This document shows positions 1 to 7,845 of a DNA stretch of 35,434 bases, piece by piece; the first letter of the stretch is position 1; the number at the start of each line of letters is the position of its first letter. The position numbers and the translations under genes were made by a program. The DNA comes from Bordetella parapertussis (GTDB taxonomy: Bacteria; Pseudomonadota; Gammaproteobacteria; Burkholderiales; Burkholderiaceae_E), in NCBI GenBank assembly GCA_945872335.1, contig CAMBZS010000009.1:1-35434 (forward strand), in the 5' to 3' direction. Below the pieces are notes generated by a model. That model saw only the letters and a program-made list of their open reading frames with translations. It ran no database searches and had not been told where the DNA came from.

Positions 1-1
1 G

Positions 2-124
2 CCAATCGCCGACATGTTCAACCGCCAGCAGACCATTACTGGGCAACTGCTCGGTTCCGAGGACGCCCGCGAGGGCGCGACGGCATTTACCGAAAAACGC
101 CCCCCCGTCTGGAAAGGCCGCTGA
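2..124 (+). CDS. Enoyl-CoA hydratase/isomerase (crotonase family), 3' end only
   Basis: Only the last 40 codons are inside the window; the gene begins upstream. The visible tail contains SEDAREG followed by AFTEKRPPVWKGR and a stop. This is the typical C-terminus of crotonase-superfamily enoyl-CoA hydratases, where the SxDxxEGxxAFxEKRxPxW segment forms the last helix. The family hydrates trans-2-enoyl-CoA to 3-hydroxyacyl-CoA or carries out related isomerase reactions in the cytoplasm. The cupin gene begins 3 bp after the stop, so it almost certainly belongs to the operon that follows. There it would supply the hydration step after the acyl-CoA dehydrogenase. The active-site glutamates lie outside the window, so the exact reaction cannot be read. 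Confidence 0.85.
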   Translation, partial: PIADMFNRQQTITGQLLGSEDAREGATAFTEKRPPVWKGR

Positions 125-127
125 GCC

Positions 128-877
128 ATGATCCGCGCCGCCACGCTCGACCAGGTTCGCTCCTCGCGCGTCACCCGCCGGATCGACACCTTCGAAGGCC
201 ACATCACCGATTTCATCGCCACCTTCGAAAAGCGCGCGCCCGGGCCGCAGGCCTTTCTGGTGGAGCAGAACCCAAACTGGGTCACGCCAACCCATTTTCA
301 TCTGGAGCATCAGTTCCAGGTGATTGTCGGAGGCTCCGGGTCGCTGGGACGCACGCCCGCGGCGCCGTTCGCGGTTCACTATGCGGCCCCCGAAACCGGC
401 TACGGGCCCATCACCGCCGGCCCCCAGGGCATCGCTTATCTGACGCTGCGTGCAGAAGGCGATACTGGCGCCTGGTACCTGCACAAACCAGGTGTGCGCG
501 AACAGATGCGTCCGGGCCTCAGGCGTGAGCAGCAGCACGGCATGCCGTCGGACGCGGTCCGCACGCCCAGCCTTCTGTCACTCGGAGCGCCCGTCACCGA
601 GGCGCTGATCACCCCGCGCGCCGACGGATTGGGCGCCTGGCTCATGCGCCTGCCGCCGAACCAGTCGGCCCAGGTTGAACCCAATGCGCCACATGGCGGC
701 CGCCACTATGTCGTCACCGCAGGGCTTGCGCAATTCCACGACCTGCGGCTTGAAGCGCTGTCGGTCGCGTTTGCCGACCCGAACGAGACTTCCGAGGTCA
801 CGGCAGGCCCAAGCGGCGCCGACGTCCTTGTTCTGCAGTTCCCATTACAAGCTCGACAACAGGAGACCCGCCCATGA
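128..877 (+). CDS. Cupin-fold protein of unknown function
   Basis: A 249-residue protein with a cupin-like motif near residues 54-71 (THFHLEHQFQVIVGG), where His56, His58 and perhaps Glu60 or Gln62 could bind a metal. The PHGGRHYVV stretch near residues 185-195 hints at a second degenerate cupin half. There is no signal peptide, so it is probably cytoplasmic. It starts 3 bp after the enoyl-CoA hydratase stop, with AAAGG about 10 bp before the ATG, and its end overlaps the next start by 4 bp (ATGA), so it is translationally coupled. I cannot name its reaction. Cupins in such operons may be dioxygenases, isomerases or small-molecule sensors. It is not related to the second cupin of the window (27662-28258) beyond the fold. 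Confidence 0.75.
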   Translation: MIRAATLDQVRSSRVTRRIDTFEGHITDFIATFEKRAPGPQAFLVEQNPNWVTPTHFHLEHQFQVIVGGSGSLGRTPAAPFAVHYAAPETGYGPITAGPQGIAYLTLRAEGDTGAWYLHKPGVREQMRPGLRREQQHGMPSDAVRTPSLLSLGAPVTEALITPRADGLGAWLMRLPPNQSAQVEPNAPHGGRHYVVTAGLAQFHDLRLEALSVAFADPNETSEVTAGPSGADVLVLQFPLQARQQETRP

Positions 878-1860
878 AGACGCGTACCCATGCGCTCACC
901 GCCACGCTGGCGCTTGCCCTCGCCAGCGCCGCGCCAGCCGCCTTGGCCCAGGCCACCAACTGGCCGGAAAAGCCGGTGAGGATCGTGATGCCTTTCCCAA
1001 CGGGCGGGGCATCCGACGTGCTCACCAGAATCCTCGCTGATCAGTTGCGCTTAAAACTCGGCCAGACCTTCGTGGTGGAGAACCGAACCGGCGCGGGTGG
1101 CAATATCGGCATGGAGGCCGGCGCCAAGGCAGCGCCCGATGGTTACACACTCACCAGCGCCACCATCGGAACGCTCTCGATCAACCAGTATCTGTTCAAG
1201 AGCCTGCCCTACGATCCCGAGGGCAGCTTCTCCTACATCTCAACGTTCTGGGCCAACTGCAATGTGGTGCTGGTTTCGCCCCAGCACAACCAGGCGCGCA
1301 CGCTCAATGACTTCATCACCTGGGCCAAGGCGCAACCAAAGGGCATCAACTTCGGCTCCTCGGGCGTGGGCACCACACCGCACCTCGCGGGCGAACTGTT
1401 CCGGGTCCGCGCCGGCATCTCGGCCACCCACGTACCGGCGCGCGGGGCGCCCCAGACCATCTCGATGCTGCTCTCAGGCGCACTCGACACATCGATCGAC
1501 AACATCGCAAGCTACGCAGGGCTTCTCGCCGGCGGTCAGGTGCGCGGCCTCGCGGTGACCTGCCCGGAGCGCTGGCCCACGCTGCCCGATCTGCCCACCA
1601 TGGCCGAGGCCGGCATCCCCGATTTCGTGATCACTTCATGGGGTGCGCTGGTTGCGCCTGCCGGAACACCGGCGGCAATCGTCGAGAAGCTCTCGCGCAC
1701 CGTGGCCGAGATCGCCGCCGACAAATCCGTGCAGGAGCGCTTCCTGACAGCGGGCGCGCGTCTCACCTCATCCACCCCCCAGGAGACCGTTGCCTTCGCC
1801 GCGCGCGAACGCATCAAGTTCCAGGAACTGATACGCCTTTCGGGCGCCAAGGCAGACTGA
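874..1860 (+). CDS. Bug-family (TctC-like) periplasmic solute-binding protein
   Basis: A 328-residue extracytoplasmic receptor of the tripartite tricarboxylate transporter type. Residues 1-25 form a Sec signal peptide (MKTRTHALTA, alanine-rich core, cleavage near ALAQ-A). The mature start, NWPEKPVRIVMPFPTGGASD, is the family hallmark of the first ligand-binding loop. Further typical segments are QTFVVENRTGAGGNIG (about residues 69-84), the GSSGVGTTPHLAGELF stretch and VAPAGTPAAIVEKL near the C-terminus. No TctA/TctB genes adjoin it, which is usual for the expanded orphan Bug families of Bordetella-like bacteria. It probably captures a carboxylate that feeds the surrounding operon, either for a distant TctAB pair or for sensing. 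Overlaps of 4 bp upstream and a 1-bp gap downstream place it firmly in the operon. Confidence 0.93.
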   Translation: MKTRTHALTATLALALASAAPAALAQATNWPEKPVRIVMPFPTGGASDVLTRILADQLRLKLGQTFVVENRTGAGGNIGMEAGAKAAPDGYTLTSATIGTLSINQYLFKSLPYDPEGSFSYISTFWANCNVVLVSPQHNQARTLNDFITWAKAQPKGINFGSSGVGTTPHLAGELFRVRAGISATHVPARGAPQTISMLLSGALDTSIDNIASYAGLLAGGQVRGLAVTCPERWPTLPDLPTMAEAGIPDFVITSWGALVAPAGTPAAIVEKLSRTVAEIAADKSVQERFLTAGARLTSSTPQETVAFAARERIKFQELIRLSGAKAD

Positions 1861-1861
1861 C

Positions 1862-2761
1862 ATGCCGGAAGTGAAGGATGCGCTCGCCACGGGCAGCGCC
1901 TGGCAACGCTGGGGTCCGGATGACGAGCGTGGTGCACTGAACACCATCACACCGGCGCAGGTGCGTCGCGCCACCGCGCTGGTGCGAACCGGCACGGTAC
2001 TCAGGCTCGCGCAGCTCCTGTCGCCAAAAACACCGGTGCCCGCGCATCGCTGCGGGCTGCAGCACTTCATGGGCCGTGATGGGGGCGACTACGCTGCCGG
2101 GGCAAGGCGTCCTGGCGGCTTTCAGTTTGCCGAGGACACGGTGGTGATGCCCCTTCACATCGGCACCCACGTCGATGCACTCTGCCATGCCTGGTACGAC
2201 GACCGCCTCTATAACGGCTACCTGGGCAGCACCCTTCGCAGCACCACGGGTGCGGCAAGACTGGGCGTGGACAAGATGCCACCCGTGGTCACCCGCGGCG
2301 TTCTGCTCGATCTGGTGCGCCTGCGGGGGCGTTTGCTGCACGATGGCGAGGTGATCACGCGCGCCGACCTGGAAGACGCCGCAAGCGCAATCGGCGTTCA
2401 TCTCGAGCCGGGCGATGCGGTGCTGCTTCGCACCGGCTGGCTCGAGGCACAGAAAACGGTTTCGCATCCCTCGTTCAACACTGAACCCGGCATCGACCTC
2501 GACGCAGCACAGTGGCTTGCCAATCAGGACATTGCCCTGGTGGGCGCCGACAACTTTGCGGTTGAAGTGCTGCCCTTTGCCGACGGCACCGTGTTCCCGG
2601 TGCACCAGTGCCTGATTCGTGACTACGGCATTCCCCTTCTGGAAGGACTGATGCTCGACCCACTCGTGGAAAGCGGTCGTCATACCTTCATGTTCGTGGC
2701 GAGCGCGCTGCCCATCGTGGGGGCGACAGGCTCGCCCTTGTCGCCCGTCGCGATTCTCTGA
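1862..2761 (+). CDS. Cyclase family protein (kynurenine formamidase-like metal hydrolase)
   Basis: A 299-residue cytoplasmic protein carrying the signature of the cyclase/kynurenine formamidase family (PF04199). The motif HIGTHVDALCH spans residues 99-109, with His99, His103 and Asp105 as the expected metal ligands. Members hydrolyse cyclic or acyl amides and lactones, for example N-formylkynurenine or isatin. The LRTGWLE segment and the ALVGADNFAVEVLP stretch are also typical of this family's long bacterial members, which often sit in aromatic or terpenoid catabolic operons. The ATG lies 2 bp after the receptor stop. Its place next to a CoA-transferase suggests that it opens a ring or cleaves an amide to give a free acid that is then activated. 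The substrate is unknown; it need not be kynurenine, since no other tryptophan-pathway gene is near. Confidence 0.88.
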   Translation: MPEVKDALATGSAWQRWGPDDERGALNTITPAQVRRATALVRTGTVLRLAQLLSPKTPVPAHRCGLQHFMGRDGGDYAAGARRPGGFQFAEDTVVMPLHIGTHVDALCHAWYDDRLYNGYLGSTLRSTTGAARLGVDKMPPVVTRGVLLDLVRLRGRLLHDGEVITRADLEDAASAIGVHLEPGDAVLLRTGWLEAQKTVSHPSFNTEPGIDLDAAQWLANQDIALVGADNFAVEVLPFADGTVFPVHQCLIRDYGIPLLEGLMLDPLVESGRHTFMFVASALPIVGATGSPLSPVAIL

Positions 2762-2769
2762 GACCCGTC

Positions 2770-3990
2770 ATGGCCACCGCCAAACGTCCGCTCGATGGCA
2801 TTCGGGTGCTGGAAATCGCCTCGATGATCTTTGGCCCGCTGGCAGGGCAATACCTGGGCGACATGGGCGCCGAGGTGATCAAACTGGAGCCGCCCGAGGG
2901 CGACCTCACGCGTGCGATCGGACCGCGCCGGTCAGCCAGGATGGGCTCGTTTTTCCTGACCTCGAACCGCAACAAGCGCAGCATTGTGGTCGATCTCAAG
3001 CGCCCGGAAGGCCAGCAGATTCTCGACCGACTGGTTGCGCAGAGCGATGTGCTGCTGCACTCGATGCGTACACCCGCAGCCAGGCGCCTGGGGCTCGATT
3101 ACGCTGTGCTTGGGCGGGTCCACCCCGCCCTGGTTTACTGCCATGTCACGGGCTACGCCGATCATGGCCCCTACGGCGGACGCCCGGCCTACGACGATAT
3201 CATCCAGGCGGCCTCGGGGCTTGCCCGTCTGCAAAGCGTCGTGGCGGGTGAACCCCGCTTCATTCCCACCATCGTGGCCGACAAAATCAGTGGCGTGCAT
3301 GCCGCCTATGCAATCGTGCTTGCGCTCATGCACCGGCTGCGCACCGGCGAGGGCCAGCAGGTCGATGTGTCCATGTTCGAGACGCTTGCCGCCTTCAACA
3401 TGATGGAACATCAATGGGGCCATGCATTCGAGCCACCGATTGCGCCAATGGGCTATGAACCGGTCGCAAAGGCGGTTCGAAGACCTTATCGAACCCGGGA
3501 CGGACATCTGGCCTTGCTTCCCTATACCGATGCGCATTGGCGGCGGTTCTTCGAGCTTGCAGGCGCCTCCGGGGTGATGGCCGACCCGCGCTTTGCGACC
3601 TTTGCCGCACGTCAGCGGCATTTCCGCGAGGTGTGGGACGAGGTCGAGCAACAGGTCGCCAGGAAAACCAATGCCGAATGGCTGCAACTGCTCACCCCCG
3701 AAGACATTCCATTCTCGGTTGTGAACAGCCTGGAGGACCTGGTGGCCGACCCCCATCTGCACGCCATCGGCTTCTGGAGCATCGAAGAGCATCCCACAGA
3801 GGGGTTGCTGCGCGTGCCGATGAATCCGCTGCGGCTGAGCGCCTCCCCGCCCGCGGTGCGCCGCCTGCCGCCAGGGCTGGGCGAACACAGCACCGATATC
3901 CTGCGCGAGTGCGGCTTTGATGCCGCCACCGTCGCGCGTTTCACCGAGCCGGGCGGCGTCTGTGCCGCCGAACCACTCAGCCCACCATGA
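2770..3990 (+). CDS. CaiB/BaiF family (class III) CoA-transferase
   Basis: A 406-residue class III CoA-transferase, which moves CoA between carboxylates through an aspartyl thioester. The N-terminus (LDGIRVLEIASMIFGPLAGQ, then LGDMGAEVIKLEPPEGD) is the family signature. The catalytic aspartate is probably Asp142 in RPAYDDIIQAASG (residues 138-148). KTNAEWLQLL near residue 298 is also characteristic, as is the length. In this operon it most likely activates the acid produced by the upstream cyclase-family hydrolase, using a CoA donor such as succinyl-CoA; this role is inferred. The ATG comes 8 bp after the previous stop, and the end overlaps the acyl-CoA dehydrogenase start by 4 bp. Confidence 0.93.
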   Translation: MATAKRPLDGIRVLEIASMIFGPLAGQYLGDMGAEVIKLEPPEGDLTRAIGPRRSARMGSFFLTSNRNKRSIVVDLKRPEGQQILDRLVAQSDVLLHSMRTPAARRLGLDYAVLGRVHPALVYCHVTGYADHGPYGGRPAYDDIIQAASGLARLQSVVAGEPRFIPTIVADKISGVHAAYAIVLALMHRLRTGEGQQVDVSMFETLAAFNMMEHQWGHAFEPPIAPMGYEPVAKAVRRPYRTRDGHLALLPYTDAHWRRFFELAGASGVMADPRFATFAARQRHFREVWDEVEQQVARKTNAEWLQLLTPEDIPFSVVNSLEDLVADPHLHAIGFWSIEEHPTEGLLRVPMNPLRLSASPPAVRRLPPGLGEHSTDILRECGFDAATVARFTEPGGVCAAEPLSPP

Positions 3991-5147
3991 TTCCACGCAC
4001 ACTCTTTGATGCCGATCACGAGGTCTTCCGGACCACCGTCCAGCGCTTTATCGCGGAGCGCGTCACGCCCCACCACGCCCAGTGGGAAAAAGACGGCGAG
4101 GTCCCGCGCACGCTCTGGCGCGAAGCCGCTCAGGCAGGGCTTCTGTGCTGCAACGTCTCCACCGACTACGGCGGCATGGGTGGCGATTTCCTGCACAGCA
4201 CGATCCTGATCGAGGAATTCGCACGCGCAGGCGCGACCGGCCCCACCTTCTACCTGCACTCCGATATTGTCGCGCCCTACCTGGTCGACTTTGGCACCGA
4301 GGAGCAGAAGCGCACCTGGCTGCCGCGGATGGCCTCGGGTGAAGTGGTGTGCGCACTCGGCATGAGCGAACCCTCGGGTGGCAGCGATGTGCAGGCCATG
4401 CGCACTCAGGCGATCCGCGATGGCGATCACTACGTGATCAATGGTCAGAAGGTATTCATCACCAACGGCCACAGCGCCGATCTGCTCCTTCTCGCCTGCA
4501 AGACCGATCCCAAGGCTCGGGCCAAGGGGGTGAGCCTCATCCTGGTGGAAACCGATCGACCCGGCTTCACGCGCGGCAGAAGGCTGGAAAAAATCGGCTG
4601 CAAGGCGCAGGACACGGCAGAGCTGTTTTTTTCCGACCTGCGCGTGCCGGTCGGCAACCGCCTGGGCGGCGAGGGCGAAGGCTTTGCCATGCTGATGACG
4701 CAGCTTGCGCAGGAGCGGCTGATCCAGGCCATCCGCGCAGTCGCCAGCAGCGAGGCGGCCATTGTCTGGACCCGCGACTACGCGGTAGGCCGCGAGATGT
4801 TCGGTCAAACACTGGCCGACTTTCAGAACACCCGCTTTCAGCTTGCCGAGCTTCATGCCGAGGTACTCGCGCAGCGCGTCTTCGTGGACCGCGCGATCGA
4901 GCTTCACCTGCGGGGCGAGCTCGATGCCACCGATGCGGCTGCAGCCAAGCTCACCACCACCGAGCTGCAGGGACGGGTGATGGACCGCTGCCTGCAGCTT
5001 TTCGGCGGATGGGGCTACATGTGGGAGTACCCGATCGCGCGCGCCTATGCCGACGCGCGGATGTGCAGGATCGGTGGCGGCAGCGCCGAGGTGATGAAGC
5101 AGATCATCGGGAACGCGCTCCTGCCGCGAGTCAAAAAGCCATCCTGA
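3987..5147 (+). CDS. Acyl-CoA dehydrogenase (LCAD/isovaleryl type)
   Basis: A 386-residue flavoprotein of the acyl-CoA dehydrogenase family, which makes trans-2-enoyl-CoA with FAD and passes electrons to ETF. The FAD and substrate loop CALGMSEPSGGSDVQAMRT (from about residue 116) and the C-terminal LFGGWGYMWEYPIARAYADAR are diagnostic. The place occupied by the catalytic glutamate in MCAD-type enzymes reads IGGGSAEVMKQII, with glycine instead. A glutamate is present on helix G in QLAQERL (Glu243), the position used by LCAD and isovaleryl-CoA dehydrogenase. The enzyme is therefore expected to be active. It is coupled by 4 bp to the CoA-transferase and followed by a phosphotransferase gene, a pairing also seen in ACAD10/ACAD11 and LvaA/LvaC systems. 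Confidence 0.94.
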   Translation: MIPRTLFDADHEVFRTTVQRFIAERVTPHHAQWEKDGEVPRTLWREAAQAGLLCCNVSTDYGGMGGDFLHSTILIEEFARAGATGPTFYLHSDIVAPYLVDFGTEEQKRTWLPRMASGEVVCALGMSEPSGGSDVQAMRTQAIRDGDHYVINGQKVFITNGHSADLLLLACKTDPKARAKGVSLILVETDRPGFTRGRRLEKIGCKAQDTAELFFSDLRVPVGNRLGGEGEGFAMLMTQLAQERLIQAIRAVASSEAAIVWTRDYAVGREMFGQTLADFQNTRFQLAELHAEVLAQRVFVDRAIELHLRGELDATDAAAAKLTTTELQGRVMDRCLQLFGGWGYMWEYPIARAYADARMCRIGGGSAEVMKQIIGNALLPRVKKPS

Positions 5148-5157
5148 CGGGTAAGCC

Positions 5158-6207
5158 ATGAACGCGCCCACCGATCGTGCAGTCACGCTTGACCAGACAG
5201 GCGCCGATCAACTTTCCGACGCGGTCATCAGCGGGCTCACTGCCCTGATCCGCGCCCAGACCCCACGGGCACGCGATATCCGTCTTGAGCGTCTCGTCCG
5301 CTCGGCCGGGGGTCTATCGCGCGAGAACTGGCGTCTCGATGCTTCATGGACCGACGCACGCGGCACGCACTCGCATGAGCTGATGCTGATGCGGGACGCC
5401 TCGGGCACCTTGCTCGAGACGGAACGCGACCGGGAATTCGCAGTGCTGTCGGCGCTCGCGCACAGCGATGTGCCCACGCCCCGTGCGCACTGGGCTGATC
5501 CCGATGGCCGCTATCTGGGCGCCCCCTCGATCGTGATGGATCGTATGCCCGGACAGTGCGACTACCTGGTCCTGAACGGCTCGGCGCCCATCGAGGCGCG
5601 ACTCGCACTCGCCCAGCGGTTTCTGGATGTACTCGCCAGGATTCACGCATTCGACTGGCGCGCGGCGGGCCTGGGAGCAAGTCTGGGCGAGCCGCAAGGC
5701 AAGCCCTCATCGGTTGAACTGGCGCACTGGACCAGGGTCTATCAGCGGGTGAGACTCGAGCCTCACCCGGAGCTCGACTACATCCATGCCTGGCTGTCGG
5801 CGCGCGAGCCCGAGGCCGAGGCGGTTGTGCTGGTACACGGCGACTTCAAGCCAGGCAACGCTCTGGTGGAGAACGGCCGCATCACAGCCAAGCTTGACTG
5901 GGAAACCGCGCACCTTGGTGATCCGCTGGAAGATCTGGGCTGGATCACCAATCCGGTGCGGCGCCGCGAGCATCAGATCGCCGATCATTGGGAACGCGAA
6001 CAGATCGTTGCTGGCTACCGGACCCTCACCGGCCGGATGGTCAATGAGCATCACCTTACCTGGTGGAACGTGTTTTCAAACTGGAAGCTCGCGGTGATTC
6101 AGCTCACCGCCATCGCTGAATTCGTGGCGGGTCGCTACGACCGCGTTTTCCAGACACCCTCCTGGCTCTACCGCCCCATGTTCCAGATGATGGAGCGCGC
6201 GTCATGA
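5158..6207 (+). CDS. APH-fold phosphotransferase (LvaA/ACAD10-like kinase)
   Basis: A 349-residue aminoglycoside-phosphotransferase-fold kinase. The catalytic loop VLVHGDFKPGNALV covers residues 225-238, with His227, Asp229 and Asn234. The metal-binding aspartate is Asp247 in AKLDWETAHLGDP. IVMDRMPG is the hinge region. Relatives next to acyl-CoA dehydrogenases, or fused to them (ACAD10, ACAD11, bacterial LvaA), phosphorylate the hydroxyl of 4-hydroxyacyl-CoAs. The phosphate can then be eliminated and the chain sent to beta-oxidation. Gene order here (dehydrogenase, kinase, small protein) suggests the same chemistry rather than antibiotic resistance; this is inference. The ATG lies 10 bp after the dehydrogenase stop and its stop overlaps the next ATG (ATGA). 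Confidence 0.9.
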   Translation: MNAPTDRAVTLDQTGADQLSDAVISGLTALIRAQTPRARDIRLERLVRSAGGLSRENWRLDASWTDARGTHSHELMLMRDASGTLLETERDREFAVLSALAHSDVPTPRAHWADPDGRYLGAPSIVMDRMPGQCDYLVLNGSAPIEARLALAQRFLDVLARIHAFDWRAAGLGASLGEPQGKPSSVELAHWTRVYQRVRLEPHPELDYIHAWLSAREPEAEAVVLVHGDFKPGNALVENGRITAKLDWETAHLGDPLEDLGWITNPVRRREHQIADHWEREQIVAGYRTLTGRMVNEHHLTWWNVFSNWKLAVIQLTAIAEFVAGRYDRVFQTPSWLYRPMFQMMERAS

Positions 6208-6698
6208 GACCCGATATGGGCGAGCAGATGGAGGGCACCTGCCGGATCCTCGAGCAGGTGGTGGCGCCCTGTGTGAACGATCCGTTCGCGCGCACGATTC
6301 TCGACAATCTCGTCGCCAATCTCAGAATGCTTGCTGGCGCCATGCCGGGGGTGGCGGCCTTTCTGCGCGATGACAATCAGGCAAGCGCGGCGCTGCTCGC
6401 CACGCTGCAGGCAACGCTCTCGCCCGAGCTCGCGCAGCGCGTCGCGGATACGCTCGCGAAACCCGCGCCTGATGCCGCTGACAGCAAGGCGCTCGATGTC
6501 CGGAACACCGCGCTTCGCACCCTGCTTTCCGAGGCGATCTGCTCACCCGGTCTTACTCCCGCGCACCACCAGGCGATTCGCAGTCACCTGAGCGAACGCG
6601 CCGCCAGGGTGCCCATGCGCTATGTCCCCACGGTTGCCGCAAAGCCTGCTGGCAACGCCCCCAACGTCACCTCACCGCACAATGCTCACGCCACTTGA
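6204..6698 (+). CDS. Small alpha-helical protein, possible kinase partner (LvaB/DUF6285-like)
   Basis: A 164-residue protein with no signal peptide or membrane segment. It appears largely helical over residues 1-105, with long alanine- and leucine-rich stretches such as LATLQATLSPELAQRVADTLA, and a disordered tail after residue 140. It starts inside the stop of the kinase gene (ATGA overlap) and ends 17 bp inside the next gene. In levulinate operons a small protein, LvaB, is encoded directly after the kinase LvaA and is needed for its activity. Many other ACAD-linked kinases have a small DUF6285 neighbour. By position and size this protein is a candidate member of that group. I cannot confirm the family by eye, so the function is a proposal. 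Confidence 0.7.
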   Translation: MRPDMGEQMEGTCRILEQVVAPCVNDPFARTILDNLVANLRMLAGAMPGVAAFLRDDNQASAALLATLQATLSPELAQRVADTLAKPAPDAADSKALDVRNTALRTLLSEAICSPGLTPAHHQAIRSHLSERAARVPMRYVPTVAAKPAGNAPNVTSPHNAHAT

Positions 6699-7830
6699 CG
6701 ACACGCTCTGGCATCAGTTGCCCACCACTTTCGACCATGTCTGGACCAGCGATCCACGTTTCTTCGACCGCTACTGGTTTGCAATGTATTCGGGCGACGG
6801 CCGCGTTGCCATCCAGGTCACCATGGGCGCATATCGCAACATGAATGTGCTCGACGGCGGCGTGGTCGCTGTGGTGGGCGGCAGGCAGACCAACTTGCGG
6901 GTCTCCCGGTCACTCGACGGCAGCGTTGACACCGTCTGCGGCCCGCTTCGAATTCGCCCGATCGAACCACTGAAATCGTTCGAGATCGAGATCGCGCCGG
7001 GCGATCACTCGCCCCACGGACGGATTGTCTGGGAGTGCGTGGAACCCGCCCGCGAGGAGCACCCGCACTACGAGCGTCTCCACGGGCGGACGGTGGAAGA
7101 CTATCGTCGCTTTGATCAGATCGGTGTGGCGAGCGGCGAACTGGTGGTGGGCGGTGAACGTATCGGCTTTGATCGCTGGTGGTCCTGCCGCGACCATTCC
7201 TGGGGCGTGCGCCGGGGCATGGGCGTTCCCGAGCCGGTGACGGGTCCGCGAACGCCGCTGAGCGAGAAGGGCCATGTGATGTCGTTTCTGTTTTTCTCCA
7301 CGGACACCATGAGCGGGCATCTGCTTTTTTCAGGGCGGGGCGATGATCCCCCCTACACGACCGGCACGGTCACCATGCGCCACACCGAGACGGTTCATCA
7401 TGCACAGTCGATCATCCTCGCTGTGGACCTGCATGAAGGGACCCGGCGCTTTCGTTCAGCCACCGTGACTGCAGTGTTTTCCGAGGGGCGTGTACTCAAG
7501 CTCGCGCTCGATGCGCAAGGCGCCGCCATCGCCATGCAGGGGCTGGGCTATAGCGGCGGCTGGCAGGATGGCAAGGGCCTGGGCGCCTGGCGCGGCGAAC
7601 ACGTCATCGAAACCGATGTCTGGGATGTTTCGCATCCTTCGCGCATCGTCTACCCGGACGGCACGCAGAAGGAACACTGGCACCGTATCCAGCCGGTCAG
7701 CGTGCGCGCCGACTTTTCCGGTGTGGTCAGCCACGGCACCGGCAGCATGACGCTAACCATTGCCGGGAGACTGCCCGGGCATCTGCAACTCACCGCGGCC
7801 GGAGCGATCCAGGCCGGTTCCGGTTCCTGA
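6682..7830 (+). CDS. CrtC/AttH-like beta-sandwich protein (DUF7064-type)
   Basis: A 382-residue protein starting at the ATG at 6682 (MLTPLDDTLWHQLPTTFDH). An upstream in-frame start at 6622 would overlap the previous gene by 77 bp and adds a poorly structured extension, so I prefer 6682, which still overlaps by 17 bp. The segment FDRWWSCRDHSWGVRRGMGVPE is the GxxRDHSWGxR motif of the lipocalin-like double-domain proteins related to hydroxyneurosporene synthase (CrtC) and AttH. The HWHRIQPVS stretch near the C-terminus belongs to the second domain. Members accompany steroid and terpenoid-like catabolic genes and acyl-CoA kinases, but most have no proven reaction. A role in handling a hydrophobic, perhaps polycyclic or isoprenoid, intermediate is possible. 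Confidence 0.75.
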   Translation: MLTPLDDTLWHQLPTTFDHVWTSDPRFFDRYWFAMYSGDGRVAIQVTMGAYRNMNVLDGGVVAVVGGRQTNLRVSRSLDGSVDTVCGPLRIRPIEPLKSFEIEIAPGDHSPHGRIVWECVEPAREEHPHYERLHGRTVEDYRRFDQIGVASGELVVGGERIGFDRWWSCRDHSWGVRRGMGVPEPVTGPRTPLSEKGHVMSFLFFSTDTMSGHLLFSGRGDDPPYTTGTVTMRHTETVHHAQSIILAVDLHEGTRRFRSATVTAVFSEGRVLKLALDAQGAAIAMQGLGYSGGWQDGKGLGAWRGEHVIETDVWDVSHPSRIVYPDGTQKEHWHRIQPVSVRADFSGVVSHGTGSMTLTIAGRLPGHLQLTAAGAIQAGSGS

Positions 7831-7845
7831 CCAGAGAGCCCCCGC

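Noticed and set aside
1814-2683. Antisense frame of 289 codons opposite the cyclase-family gene
   Set aside because: The sense strand encodes a clear cyclase-family protein with its metal motif; the antisense translation is low-complexity His/Arg/Gly-rich without motifs.
1862-2761. Kynurenine formamidase of tryptophan degradation
   Set aside because: The metal motif fits the family, but no kynureninase or tryptophan dioxygenase gene is present and the protein is longer than typical KynB.
2932-4002. Antisense frame of 356 codons opposite the CoA-transferase
   Set aside because: Shadow of a firmly identified gene; no start signal or family pattern.
3612-5186. Long antisense open frame of 524 codons opposite the acyl-CoA dehydrogenase
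   Set aside because: It is a by-product of high GC and codon bias opposite well-supported CoA-transferase and dehydrogenase genes; no recognisable domain or ribosome site.
5158-6207. Antibiotic (aminoglycoside) resistance kinase
   Set aside because: The fold is APH, but the operon context with acyl-CoA dehydrogenase and CoA-transferase points to an acyl-CoA kinase; no resistance or mobility genes are near.
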